From: Clarkia xantiana subsp. parviflora
Lineage: Eukaryota; Streptophyta; Magnoliopsida; Myrtales; Onagraceae
Direction of reading: 5' to 3'
DNA length: 64,000 nucleotides
NCBI GenBank assembly: GCA_036873135.1
Contig: JAPTYO010000003.1
Coordinates: 24,762,001 to 24,826,000, forward strand
The notes beneath the pieces are model-generated. The model had not been told where the DNA came from and searched no databases. It saw only the letters and a program-made list of their open reading frames with translations. Below are positions 36,090 through 46,236 of the stretch, piece by piece. The translations under genes were made by a program, and so were the position numbers. The first letter of the stretch is position 1, and each line of letters begins with the position of its first letter.

Positions 36090-36984
36090 GGTTAAAATGT
36101 TATTCTTGTTACAATATGTTCGACTAAAATTGATTTTTGGTACAATAATTTTTTTTATTTACTTTTAGTGCAATACATTTGCAAATTGTACAATTTTGGT
36201 GCATTCGTTAGGCTTGACTATTAAATACCCACATAATTAATCATAAATTTTTATTTTGTTCAGTTTAGTCCCCAATTTATATCCATATTTTTTTATTTTT
36301 TTTTCCAATTTGGTCCCTAAAATTTATCAATCAGATACTAGATCACAATTGACATATATAATCAGGTTCTGACCCATGACTAAATCAGACTCTGGTTTAG
36401 ATTTCTTTTTGTTTATACTTTGGGCTTAGCGAATATGCATGGTTACTATTAAATATCCATGTGATCAACCCTAAATTTTTAATTTGTTCAGTCTAGTCTC
36501 CCAATTTATATCCATAACCTTTGATTTTTACAATTTAGTCCCTAAAAATTCTCAGTCAGATACTCACATCGAACCATATTTTGTCTCATCAACTTTTTGT
36601 GATATGTAATCTTTACTCTCAAATTTGTTATTATTATCAATTAGACCCTTTATAATTTTACAATTAATCCCTAAATTTTACTAATACTAGTTTTTTTTCC
36701 CTAACTCAATTCTTACCCTGAACAGAATTTCCGACTTCGTATCAACCCTATTTATGGAGTTGAAATGGTGATGAATATAAGAAGTTGATTATATGTATAT
36801 ATATATACCTTTCGAAGAAGTAGGCAAAGGGAGTAAGAGCCAAGAAGGCGAAAGCTTGACGATAGACAACAAAAACGGTGGCGTTCATGCCAGTGGAGAT
36901 AGCTGCTTTGGAGAAAAGTGCCATTCCTGCGTATATGAACTGCACGAACACCATTGCTATGTAGGGTTTATAGCTTTCGGCCAT
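29153..36984 (-). CDS. WAT1-related (UMAMIT/nodulin MtN21, EamA) transporter, 337 aa
   Basis: Seven exons: 36809-36984, 35890-35952, 35677-35793, 34412-34643, 33701-33859, 30067-30218 and 29153-29267. All borders are GT/AG and phases close over 1,014 nt. The protein starts MAESYKPYIAMVFVQFIYAG and contains the family landmarks YRQAFAFLALTPFAYFFE, YTSATFAAATTNTIPAITF, a WALWAVAVERIPSAWKLGW-like stretch and TGITYWLQVWAIENKGPVF. About ten hydrophobic segments are expected, in two EamA repeats. Family members export amino acids or auxin across plasma or vacuolar membranes; the substrate here is unknown. Sequence is closest to the group with Arabidopsis At5g64700. It is slightly short for the family. 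The introns are large, up to 3.5 kb, and full of transposons. The tail is short and charged (REEKESKKGKEAVESIPV). Confidence 0.94.
29862..29990 (+). mobile_element. tRNA-derived SINE in a WAT1 intron
   Basis: ATGGCGTAGTGGTTTATC resembles the RNA polymerase III A box and AGATTCGAGTTCT, about 40 bp later, the B box. In between is CCTTCCTTAACGGGATGTCTC, a layout typical of plant SINEs. It cannot fold as a tRNA. It lies in the sixth intron, antisense to the gene. Ends are approximate. Confidence 0.55.
30476..30599. repeat. Foldback MITE (GTGAAATTTCTTGTGAAATT)
   Basis: TGTGAAATTTCTTGTGAAAT on the left is matched by its inverse ATTTCACAAGAAATTTCACA on the right, about 80 bp apart. Related GTGAAATTT repeats appear near 8930-9010. 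It is a small noncoding TIR element inside the WAT1 intron. Confidence 0.6.
30764..31195. mobile_element. hAT MITE copy 1 (432 bp)
   Basis: Termini CAGTGTTATCAGAACCGGAC and its inverse; an exact 8-bp duplication ATCAGAAC (30756-30763, 31196-31203). Interior: GC-rich CCGG-based ends and an A-rich core, no transposase. It is nearly identical to the next copy. Confidence 0.9.
31249..31655. mobile_element. hAT MITE copy 2 (407 bp)
   Basis: Same termini as copy 1, with an independent exact 8-bp duplication CTAGGCCT (31241-31248, 31656-31663). It differs from copy 1 mainly by length of A-runs and one short indel near the left end. It lies 53 bp from copy 1 in the same orientation, inside the sixth intron of the WAT1 gene. 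Confidence 0.9.
32080..32125 (-). mobile_element. Helitron 3' terminus in a WAT1 intron
   Basis: Beside a (TA)n tract, ACTAGTTATTAACGCGTGCG and TTGCACGCGCATCG form a stem (GCGTGC/GCACGC) next to CTAG. On the minus strand this reads hairpin, TTAATAA, CTAG, T, as at other Helitron 3' ends. The 5' end was not found. Confidence 0.5.
34755..35325. repeat. 274-bp tandem duplication in a WAT1 intron
   Basis: Unit 1 (34755-35028) and unit 2 (35029-about 35325) both start GAGAAGTCAAGATTCGT and share TCCAGAAACT, TTAAAGTTAATTAATTTATG, TTAGATTGTTTTTCACTTC and a run of CAAATTTTC/AACTAGTAAATT phrases. Unit 2 has small extra insertions near its end. Noncoding. Confidence 0.8.
36030..36560. repeat. (TA)n tract and a duplicated TIR-element fragment in WAT1 intron 1
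   Basis: A (TA)n microsatellite spans about 36030-36085. It is followed by two diverged copies of a TTCAGTTTAGTCCCCAATTT ... TTTAGTCCCTAAAA segment (about 36180-36340 and 36425-36560). The same phrases appear in the TIR element inside the SEC5 gene (60514-61128), so this is probably a rearranged relative. Confidence 0.55.
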
Positions 36985-37591
36985 TATGAGATAATATATA
37001 TGTAGAAGAAGAGAAGAGCCATACCCTCAATTTATACCCAAATTTTATTGCCACGTGGACCAATAGGAAGTAGATCAAACATTCGGACATTGTTCGGTCG
37101 TGGTCGGACGATGATGGGACCTCTGTATGATCCGAGGTTATGTTCGCAACTAACTCGATCGGATACCGTCGGCTTTCAGAGCTCGTATGAATAAATCGGA
37201 AAATTTATTCAGCGGTAAAAAATAATAATAATAAAAAAATAAGGAGGAAATATAAGATTTTAAAGATTTATATTGAGAAAATTATAGTTTTTAGAATCAA
37301 ATTATACAGTACCAAAAATTAAGGGGAAATTATCCATTATTACTACCTAGCTCTGTCCCTACTTGTAGTTCTCAAACTAAGAGACAAAACCGGCGTTATA
37401 AAATGTAATTATTTGTGAGTAGTTTAAGATTATATTACAATTGGTAGGATAAAATTACATATTATAAAAAATTAAAGGGAATAATTACCCTTCGTTTCTA
37501 TGTAGTTTCGTCCCTGTTTGTAATTCTCAAATTTAAAGACAAAACCGGCGTTAAGTGTAATTATTTGTGAGTAGTTTAAGATTATATTATA
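36985..37591. other. Upstream region of the WAT1 gene and a local duplication
   Basis: The first ~200 bp should hold the promoter of the leftward transporter gene; no certain TATA box is seen. At about 37365-37591 a ~155-bp segment with GAGACAAAACCGGCGTTA and GTAATTATTTGTGAGTAGTT occurs twice. The second copy is cut by the Helitron at 37592. Confidence 0.5.
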
Positions 37592-39202
37592 CTAGATATT
37601 TCATCCGCACTTTGCGCGGATATAAATTTACTTGTGTAAATTGATAGTTTATGCATGGTAAACTTAAATAATAAAATTATTTTGAGTTGACAATATTAAC
37701 TATTTAGAGGGTTGAAAAAACAAATAAACTCAGTAAAATAATAATTATAAAGTTAAAAAGAAATAAGATGAGATAATGCTATCATTATTATTTATATGAA
37801 ATGCAATAAAAAATTATCAAAGTAAATGATAAATTTTATAAAAAGAATAATCAAAGTTTTTTTATATGGTTTGTGGAGTTTATTACTATGAACACATTGT
37901 AAAAATTTACTTGAATTATTAATATAAAATAATGATTTAAACTCACTATTAAGTTTAAATGTAACTTAAGTATGAAATAAAAAATTATAAATTTTATAAA
38001 TGCTTTATAAATTATGTATGAATTATATAATGAATAAAATTAATTAAATCAAACAATATATATTTTAAATAAATAAATAAATGTGTCACTTAAAATTTTA
38101 TAGATCGTTATAGTATAAAGTTAGTTAATACTCTTCGACTTAAATTTATAGGTTATACAAACGTTTATTATTATCATATATTTGTTATAGATGTGCTAAA
38201 TTTATTTATTATTGTTTCTTTAATAAAAAATACTAAACTAATTTATTTAGTAGTGGGCCTAACAATATGTTTTAAAAATAATAGTTGCTTGTAATTGTAT
38301 TTATAACTATAACTTACATATTGTTGTAATTGAATATATCTCGATCGTATGTATATAATAACATATCTAATATACAATATCGTATAATATTGTTGTCTTT
38401 GGTATAGATAAACTATAAAAATATATTTTAGATTGTACTTGATACACTTTTTTTCTCACACGGAATTATTTAAATAATATATTTGATCTAATTTATAATT
38501 AATAATTACCTTATTTGGAAATATTTTGATCATATGTGTACAATAAAATATCGACTATATCCTATCATATAATACTATTTCTTTTGATTTGGGTAACCTA
38601 TAACAAAAATCTATTTTTACATTGTACTTGATACATTTTTTCTTAGAAATAATTATTTTTCATAAAATATTATTTAATGGTAAGTTTTCTATATAAAAGA
38701 GTTTTTAGAAAAATAAATTGTACAATTTTAATGATGATGATGGGGAATTAGATATTATGAAAATAAAGAAATATCAAGTTAAAATGTTTCTATTATCAAG
38801 AATAAACAATAAATATAATAATCTTTACCGACAATAAAAACTTAATATAAATATGATTAAAAAAATTGGCCTAACCATTTTGATTATGTTAAAAATAAGA
38901 GTATAAAAATTGAAGCAAAAGTAACAATATTTTTAATATTTAGAGGTAGATTATAATTGATATTATTACTTGGGAAAAAAAAAAACGGACAAAGAAAACA
39001 AAACAGACTCTAGCATGCAATGGTATTGCTTGGAGAATTTCTAAACACTTACATTTATCTACATGGAATTGACACATCTTATAGGAGAGATAGAAGTTTG
39101 AATGGACCAATAAAATAACTCAATTTTGACATGTAACCTACATATTTTATTACTTGTCCAAATTGTATGACTTTCATCCAAATTATATTCTATATAGATA
39201 GA
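37592..39202 (-). mobile_element. Non-autonomous Helitron (~1.6 kb)
   Basis: The minus-strand 3' end has the hairpin TCCGCGCAAAGTGCGGA followed by TGAAATATCTAG and T (37592). A TCTATCTATATAGAATATAA start after an A lies near 39202. The inside is extremely AT-rich with no long frame, so no Rep/helicase. It interrupts a tandem repeat at its 3' end, which supports the boundary. Confidence 0.6.
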
Positions 39203-39284
39203 TAGTACGTATTCTTATTACCTTAATGTTTTTGAACAATTTGTCGAATTTAAATTGTGTCAGTTTAATTCCGGACTTTTCGGT

Positions 39285-39441
39285 TATATATAAAGCAGTA
39301 AAGCACCCTTATGGGTGCACTATATTCTGGTTCTAGTATATATATAAGTTATATATATAGTGCACCCATAAGGGTGCTTTACTGCTTTATATATACAAAG
39401 CAGAATATAAGTTATATATACAAAGCAGTAAAGCACCCTTA
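39285..39441. repeat. Perfect 41-bp inverted repeat plus a third direct copy
   Basis: The left arm (39285-39325) contains AAGCAGTAAAGCACCCTTAT and GGGTGCACTATAT. The right arm (39355-39395) is its exact inverse, with a 29-bp loop. A third partial copy, AAAGCAGTAAAGCACCCTTA, lies at about 39421-39441 in the left-arm orientation. It could be a young MITE with a duplicated end or a hairpin transcript. Confidence 0.8.
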
Positions 39442-39634
39442 AATTGATTAGGATAAGTTGAATCGAGTCCGTTAAATAGTCACCTCGACTCGATTACACA
39501 TGTAATGCTATAGATGGAAAAATGACACATGAATGTACAAAATCAAATTCCACAATATGACAAAGTTCAAGTTGAAGCCCAAATAAATAAATTTTAAATA
39601 AATAGGAGACATTGTGAATATATATAATCTTGGC

Positions 39635-39642
<8 letters not shown>

Positions 39643-39691
<49 letters not shown>
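39643..39691. repeat. (TA)n microsatellite upstream of the FHA gene
   Basis: About 25 TA repeats lie roughly 100-145 bp upstream of the FHA start codon. It may serve as or hide the TATA element of this promoter; that is inference. Confidence 0.85.
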
Positions 39692-39692
<1 letters not shown>

Positions 39693-39786
39693 GTTTGAAG
39701 ATGATTCGATATAAATAAGTAGTTGAGCAGGCTTTGAGAGCTATTGATCGGCCTCCGGCGTATACATTATCGCTGCGTCAACAACA

Positions 39787-42495
39787 ATGGCGGCGGAAGA
39801 CGGCCAATCGGAATCTACGCCTCTCCCTTCGAAATCGAGTCCCGGCGAGGAAGCCGCTTCGAGTGTTCGTGAATCCTCTGAGACGTCGTTCAACTTTTCC
39901 GTATACTGTAATGTGTTAATCAAAACTCAAGAAATTGAAAAGGATATCGCAGCCAGAGTTGCAGATACGCCTTTCCAATCCAGTAACCCTAATGTCTGGG
40001 GCGTCCTTACTGCCCTCAGCAATAGAGCTCGCAAAAGGCAGCAGGTCCGTCTCACTCACATTTAATTAGTTAGCTTTCTTCTACCTAACTAGCTAGCATT
40101 TAGATTTGGTTATTACATCAGTGCTTGCTTGATTGACGTGAGTAGAAGCTTAAATTATCTTCCTTTTCTTTTTCTTGCCTCGTCCAAATTGTTGGTCGAT
40201 TTGAAAATTTCGTTTCTTTATATACCAAATTGGAACAAACTGCGAGTGAAATACTTATAATAGAAAACAATTACATCTGAATAATTGAATCCCGATCCTT
40301 AATTAAGCTTCAACTGCAGAGAATTGCTGTATGTGAGTATTTTTGTTGATTGGTATGTAGTCTGCTCTCTTATTATATGAAAGTTGATTGTAACTGCCGC
40401 CGATACCATTTACAATCTCAAAAACGAAATGCTTTATATCAAGAAAGTTTACATTTAATTCTGGGCTTGTTGACTTATATTTCAAAGATGAGTAACATTT
40501 GACTGATATAGATCCTCTTCTTCAGGGTTTGAATATGTTTCTCCAAGAGAATGTGCATTTTATTGGTGGGTTGGTGGAGGACTACCAATTCCGGATTGAC
40601 TCGCCTTTTGTTAGCAGAGATCACTGCAAAATATACAGACAGACATTTGCTAGTGAAGATGATGCATTGAAATCCCAACCACTTGTGTTCTTGAAAGATA
40701 TCAGGTTCTATTCATTCTCCTGCTTCTTTTTTATGGGTTTCTCTATTGTTTTTTGAAGCTCCGTGTTAACTTTTATCCTTTATTATCAGCTCGAATGGGA
40801 CATTTGTTAATCGGACAAGGTATACAAGGAGAGACGAAGCAGTTCAAATCCATCATGGAGATATTATATCATTCGCCGGACCTCTTTCTCATGGTATTTT
40901 TACATTTCAGGAAATTTATGTTGCTAGGTGTCCATGATTTCATGACCTTAATTCATTGAAGCACACTATTTCTCTTAGTAATAACATTAACACGGCTGTT
41001 TACTTTGTTATTATTGCAGATATTTCCTTTTCATTTATGTATCGAGAAGTTCTGAAATCTGATGTTTCCTCGAATGGGGTTCTTGGTAAAAGGAAACCAG
41101 CAGGTGGGTAGATGCATATTCTCTGACTATATTTGTTGTTGTTTTAGATTGATTTTTGATTGCTGCCTGCCTCTGCATGCATAACTTGTAGACTTAATTG
41201 GAAGGGTTGTTTAATCTGTGCAGAAGAGCTTGGTTGTGAAATTAAAAGGGTTAAAAGAGAAGTTGGTATATCTGTGGATGATTTCTGCAGTCTGCAGCGT
41301 TCAAACGCGGTATGTTCATTTCATATTGAAACACACACACACACACACTGCTATAATCTATTGAATGATTGATGAGATATATATTTTTTATGCCTCAAAT
41401 GCATCTATTTGAGATTTTATTTAGTTTGTTTGTATATATGTTGATTTGGGGATGCAGGAACTGCGTAAGAAGTTGGAGGATCGGGGTGTGACTATGGATA
41501 AACTGCTGCAGAATGAGAATCGTGCATCTATGTTGCATCATCATCATCATCAAATTGTTTCTCAGAAACGCGGGTTGTCAGAAACAACGACGACAGAAAT
41601 AATGGACGACAGCAGCAGGTGGGGTGAAGCTGAAGCTGGGAATTGGTTGGTGGGCATATCAGATGATGGACGGAAGAAGGGCAGTGATGAGGAGCCGTCT
41701 GAAGAAGAAGAAGAAGAAGAATCAATGGGCAGCTGCCCTCCTGAATCGGAAAAAGAAGAAGATGAAGAAGATTATAATAATTTTTGCGACTCAATTTCTA
41801 CATCTAAAATTGATTATAGGGATGGCGATAGTGAGGAAAGTGGGGAGGAAGTTGTTTCAGAATTAAGAAAGGGGAGACGTCACATATTCAAGTACATCAC
41901 AGATGATGAGCGCAAGTTTGGATTCGACTCTGATGGCCTCCTCATCATTGAGGAGGAGTCTGCAACAACAGAAATATTATTAGTGAAACAAGATAAAGAT
42001 GAAGAAGAATCCATGGGCAGCAGCCCAAATTCATCCTTGCCGCGGATCTCATCATCAGTCATGACTTCTTCTTCATCTCAGACCACCACCTACTTTGCAG
42101 CAGCAGCAGCCTTGAATTTGAATTTGAAGAAGAAGAAGAAGAGCATGATGTCATCAGTGACGTCATCTCATAGTCTACATAGCTACTTTGGTGGTTTAAC
42201 TAAAAAAGAAGATTCGAAAAAGAAGAAGAAGAAGAAGATGATGATGATGATGAGCATCTCATCAGTAATGACGCCTCCGAGTGAACACTGCTGCTACTAT
42301 GGTTTATCTATGAATTCGCAGAAGAAGAAGAAGAAGAAGAAGAGCATGTCATCAGTTAGGACGAATTTTCAGAGTGTACATTGCAGCAGCAGCAGCACCC
42401 ATGACGACAGCTATGTCGAGAGTGGTGAGGAAGTTGTTTCACCAGACCGTCTTCGTCGTATTATTGGTGGTAAGCATAAGCAAGCAGTCGGATGA
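39787..42495 (+). CDS. FHA-domain protein with low-complexity charged tail, 582 aa
   Basis: Six exons: 39787-40044, 40526-40704, 40790-40893, 41020-41103, 41224-41309 and 41458-42495; borders are GT/AG and the frame closes at 1,749 nt. An FHA domain (about residues 73-185) binds phosphothreonine peptides: it shows SPFVSRDHCKIYR (Ser116, His119), SSNGTFVNRTR (Asn148-Gly149) and IHHGDIISFAGPL. The Arg of the usual Gly-Arg turn is replaced (IGGLVED, Gly100-Gly101). The arrangement matches the SMAD/FHA protein family of Arabidopsis At2g45460. That family continues into a long coiled coil, but here only LRKKLEDRGVTMDKLLQNEN remains of it before an acidic, Lys-, Met- and Ser-rich tail made of repeats. 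The tail may be recent. A nuclear role is likely but not shown. Confidence 0.88.
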
Positions 42496-42718
42496 ATATG
42501 AATGAGAATGATTTTCCACCACCAAACCAAACTGGATGAATCAATCAATGGAGGACATCATATTATATATTTAGGGTTTAGTATATCGATTTATTTAGGT
42601 GGAGAGGAGGTTAGTTAGGTGGTATATATGTGTTATTATGCTGTTGTTTCTCTGTATTCCCTTATCCAGGCTTCCTCTGTGAATGTTATTGAAGCACTAT
42701 ATATATATATATTTATAT

Positions 42719-42860
42719 GGGTTAAAAAATCTATAAATTGTCTGAAATTTACCCTATTTTGGTGTCTAAAGTTTAATTGTTGATATGACTATTTGAAGTT
42801 TCTAACTTTTTGAAATTTGCTATTAAAACTGACACAACTTGGTCATGTAATTATTGTCTT
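42719..42860 (+). mobile_element. Solo end of a MULE-like element, family B
   Basis: GGGTTAAAAAATCTATAAAT then TGTCTGAAATTTACC, TTTTGGTGTCTAAAGTTTAA and GTTGATATGACTATTTGAAG follow the family B end seen at 22039 and 47550. The similarity stops near 42860 and no inverse right end follows. It lies just downstream of the FHA gene and may overlap its 3' untranslated region. Confidence 0.6.
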
Positions 42861-43469
42861 CTCATGACTCGATATATTCAAAGGGCCGATCAGGAGAAAA
42901 GGAAATTTAGAAATTACGACCAGCAAACTAATTAACCAAGTGAAGATGTTAAATTAATGAACAAATCTATCTTAAGCCTTTAAGGGCTTTTTACATGGGC
43001 CTTAAGCCCATGTTTCAAAAGGCTTTTTGTGTGATAAAACCATATTGGTCGGAATTTCAAGCCCACTTAGTTTTTGGACCGAACAAAGCCCAATTAGTTT
43101 GACTGACGAACTGAGTCCACCAATATCGGCCACTCTGGTGGTTTTTTTTAGGCTAGTTTATTATTAGTTGCTTCACTTTTAAAAACAAAATTAAAATTCA
43201 GGGTGAAACTGACAGATCCTATAAGGCCTTAATACTTTTATATATAATAATATCAAAACAGTCCTGAAACTCATTTTTTTTCAATATTAACCTAGAAAAA
43301 ATATAAGAAAAAGATATTAGGCGAATGAGCTACATAGAGAGAATGGGTCTCTCTTATAACCCATACAAAATATAAAAAAAACGTACGCTACTCTCTTTCT
43401 TACATAGGGCTAGGCTAGGTCCGACCTTGAATTGGAGTCGCCTGGGTCCGGTTGTTAGATTACATGGAG

Positions 43470-44395
43470 TAATCACTACGGACACTAAAACAAGGTATAT
43501 GCAAGTAATAAGAATTACGCAGCGTAAGTTTCACACATACCTTAACCACAGTCCGTAAACCCAAGATTTTGCTGAGGGAGTTCACGGATCTCAGGTCGGC
43601 ACCCGTAGATGTCCTAGTGAAAGAAGCCCTACGTGGTATGTTCTCCACAGCAAAGCCTCTGATCAATTCTTCGGCAGGGACAGATCTCTGTAGTGTTTGC
43701 TTGAAAGCAAATTGGCACACCCCTTAGGTAAAGTGTGGTTCAGCCGAAACTAGTGTTACGGGGGGAATGCTTCTCTCTCAAAATCACTCTAAGGAGGAGT
43801 TGTGGTTGTAAGCATATGGTGATGGACGCCGTAATTGGTAGCCCATAATATGTATAGATTACCTAATAAAATTGGGTAAATGTCACATTAGGGTAATTGG
43901 GCTAGACCCAAATCCCAATTGACATGAGAGGCCCAAATTATTGGCCTCCCCTATGCATGGCCGGCCGAAACCTAGGTGTGGGCAAAGTTGACTTTTTTGT
44001 CCACTTTGCTCCTCCTATAAATACATGGTGTTATGTGATTTTTAGGGATAATCACTATTTCCTCATTAGAGTGTTTTAGAGAGAAAAACCATCAACCCTA
44101 CCACCACCTAGGTTTCGGCCGAACCTACCATCTACCAAGGGTGTGCCAATTTGCTTTCCAAGCAAACACTCCAAAGATCTGTCCTCGTGCCAAGAATCGA
44201 TAAGAGGCTTTGCCGTGGAGCTTGTACCGTGTAAGGCTTCTCTAACAAGAACCTCTACGGGTCCTGACTGGAGGATCGTGAACTCCCTCCTGAGAAGATC
44301 TTGGGTCTACGGATCATCTTAAAGGTATGTGCGAATATTCCGCTGCATAATTCCAATTACTAGCATGTACCTTGTTTAAGTATCCGTAGTGATTA
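43470..44395. repeat. Large imperfect inverted repeat (~300-bp arms)
   Basis: The left arm starts TAATCACTACGGACACTAAA; the right arm ends with its inverse (TATCCGTAGTGATTA). Along both arms lie matching blocks: ACAAGGTATATGCA, TTACGCAGC, AAGGTATGTG, GGGAGTTCACG, AGCAAATTGGCACACCC and CCGAAAC. Arms are roughly 75-80% alike and the spacer is about 350 bp. Within the spacer CCTCCTATAAATACATGG looks like a promoter TATA box pointing into the right arm. It is most likely a foldback TE or two inverted LTR-like copies. Confidence 0.7.
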
Positions 44396-45269
44396 CGCCA
44401 AATATGTATGATTGATGTTACATATTTGACATGTATGCTAGAATGTTAAGAATGTAGTTGCGTTTGATAATTTACTTAAAAGCAGAATTATAAATGCAAG
44501 CATGAATTCCTCGGAACATTAGACGCAAGACGTGTAAGCATGTATGTGGTATGAATGATGAATGTTACTAGCATGTGATAATTTGCATGGATTGTAGAAT
44601 TGTGTATGCATGAGTGAATTCATCGGAATGATTTTTCCAAAACAAAAAGGGCCTTGGGAAAGCCAAGACCGGGTATACTTATTTTAAAATTCCCGTTCCG
44701 GTAATTTGCGATTTAAACCGTTTTTTTTAACAGATTGATCTATTGGATAGAAGACGACAATAGTGTGAACTCTTTCACAACCATCTTCTATTGGTTTACT
44801 GGTGGTCGGTTGGTTTAGACGCCAAATACGGTTCAATTCGATTAATTCTTCAGAATTGTGATTATGAAATGTATATAAAATATTTTTTTTGTTAAAAGTT
44901 TATATACAATGGTAACTAATATTCTAAAATTAATATAAAAATACATAATAAATTTTAATAAGACTATCTTCTATAAAAAAAAAAAAAAAAAAAAACTGTC
45001 AAAGTGCACTACTTCATATTTTTATTCTAGTAGCTATTAATTAATTTAGTATAGTTTATAAAAAATATAAAAAAATAGGTTTAACCGGAAAGTAAATTTA
45101 TTTTTATTTTATTTTTTTGCCAAATAAACTTATTTTTATTGAAATAATAATAACTAAACAAACCAATAGGCCAAATTAAACAGTAAACCAAAAAATTTAA
45201 CAAACCACTTTTATCTGTTATAAAAAAAAAGCCACCATTTTATTTTAGCATTAAATGGATGCTATCAAG
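44396..45269. other. AT-rich intergenic DNA, nothing coding recognised
   Basis: Reading on both strands gives no supported gene. Repeated GCATGTGA/GCATGAATT phrases occur at about 44420-44620. A low-complexity A/T-rich stretch follows up to the hAT element at 45270. Confidence 0.5.
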
Positions 45270-46228
45270 CAGTGTTATCAGAACCGGACCGGACCGGCGG
45301 TCCGACCGGGTTCGAACCGGAACCGGTACCTGCAGCGGTCCGGTTCGACCAAATCCGGAGGATGTAAGCGAACCCGGTTTGTTTGCCGGTTTTATGGTGA
45401 ACCGGGCGGTTTTGAGCAGACCGGGCGGTCCGCCGGTCGGCCGGTTCGGACTCAAAAAAAAAAACTATCACTTACCATTTAACTCGGTTCAGCAAACCCT
45501 ACTTCAAAAATCCAAACAGACCGAAGCTGGCAAACATTATTAATCCACTCCAGCCAGAGAAGGAGATGAAAATCAGTGAGAATAACATAGGGGTGCTTAA
45601 ATTAAATTAACAACGAGGAAGTAAAATCTTAGAGCCCGAGGATGTCAAAATCCCCTATCCACCCAATAATGGAGACAAATTCCCCCAAATCCCAAGTCCC
45701 TGCAAGTTTTAAAGAAATATATATATACCACCACCTACCTTCTCAGTGAAATTTAATTAGCATTCGTTCCAAGAACAAGTCCTACACTGCGCAAGGATAC
45801 AATCGAAGCAAAAGAAGATGAACTAAAAATCAGTAAGCAGTTCTCAGTTCACCCAGGTCCATAATCCAGTGAAAAGAAGGGAATCGCCAAGAAACCGTGA
45901 AACCTTGCAGTAGAGCCTAGATGGAACGGAGAAACGACGCGAATCTCAAAGGTAGGGGAATGGTCATGGCGAGATAAAGAGATTTGCAAGAGAGAAGAGA
46001 GACAATCATAAGTTTCTCTTGAGGGAAGGAGAGAAGAGACTTGCCGCCGCTCTGTCTTTGTTATATTTTATGTGAAACTGTTTTGACTGCTGTAATTATA
46101 CTGTATTTCTAGTGCTCTAGGGTTTTTAGCTCAAAACGGTCGGACCGGATTCGAACCGGGTCCGACCGGCCGAACCGGGAACCGGTGGCCTAGCCGGTTC
46201 GAGCTCCGGTCCGGTTCTGATAACACTG
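45270..46228. mobile_element. Long hAT-family element (959 bp) with foreign interior
   Basis: Same CAGTGTTATCAGAACCGGAC termini as the short copies and an exact 8-bp duplication CTATCAAG (45262-45269, 46229-46236). The interior is about 550 bp longer than in the 0.4-kb copies. Read on the minus strand, part of it looks like a gene leader: CTCTCTTCTCTCTTGCAAAT, a short frame, and a TATTTTTCT-like run. It may be captured host DNA or the less deleted parent of the MITEs. No transposase domain is recognised. Confidence 0.85.
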
Positions 46229-46236
46229 CTATCAAG

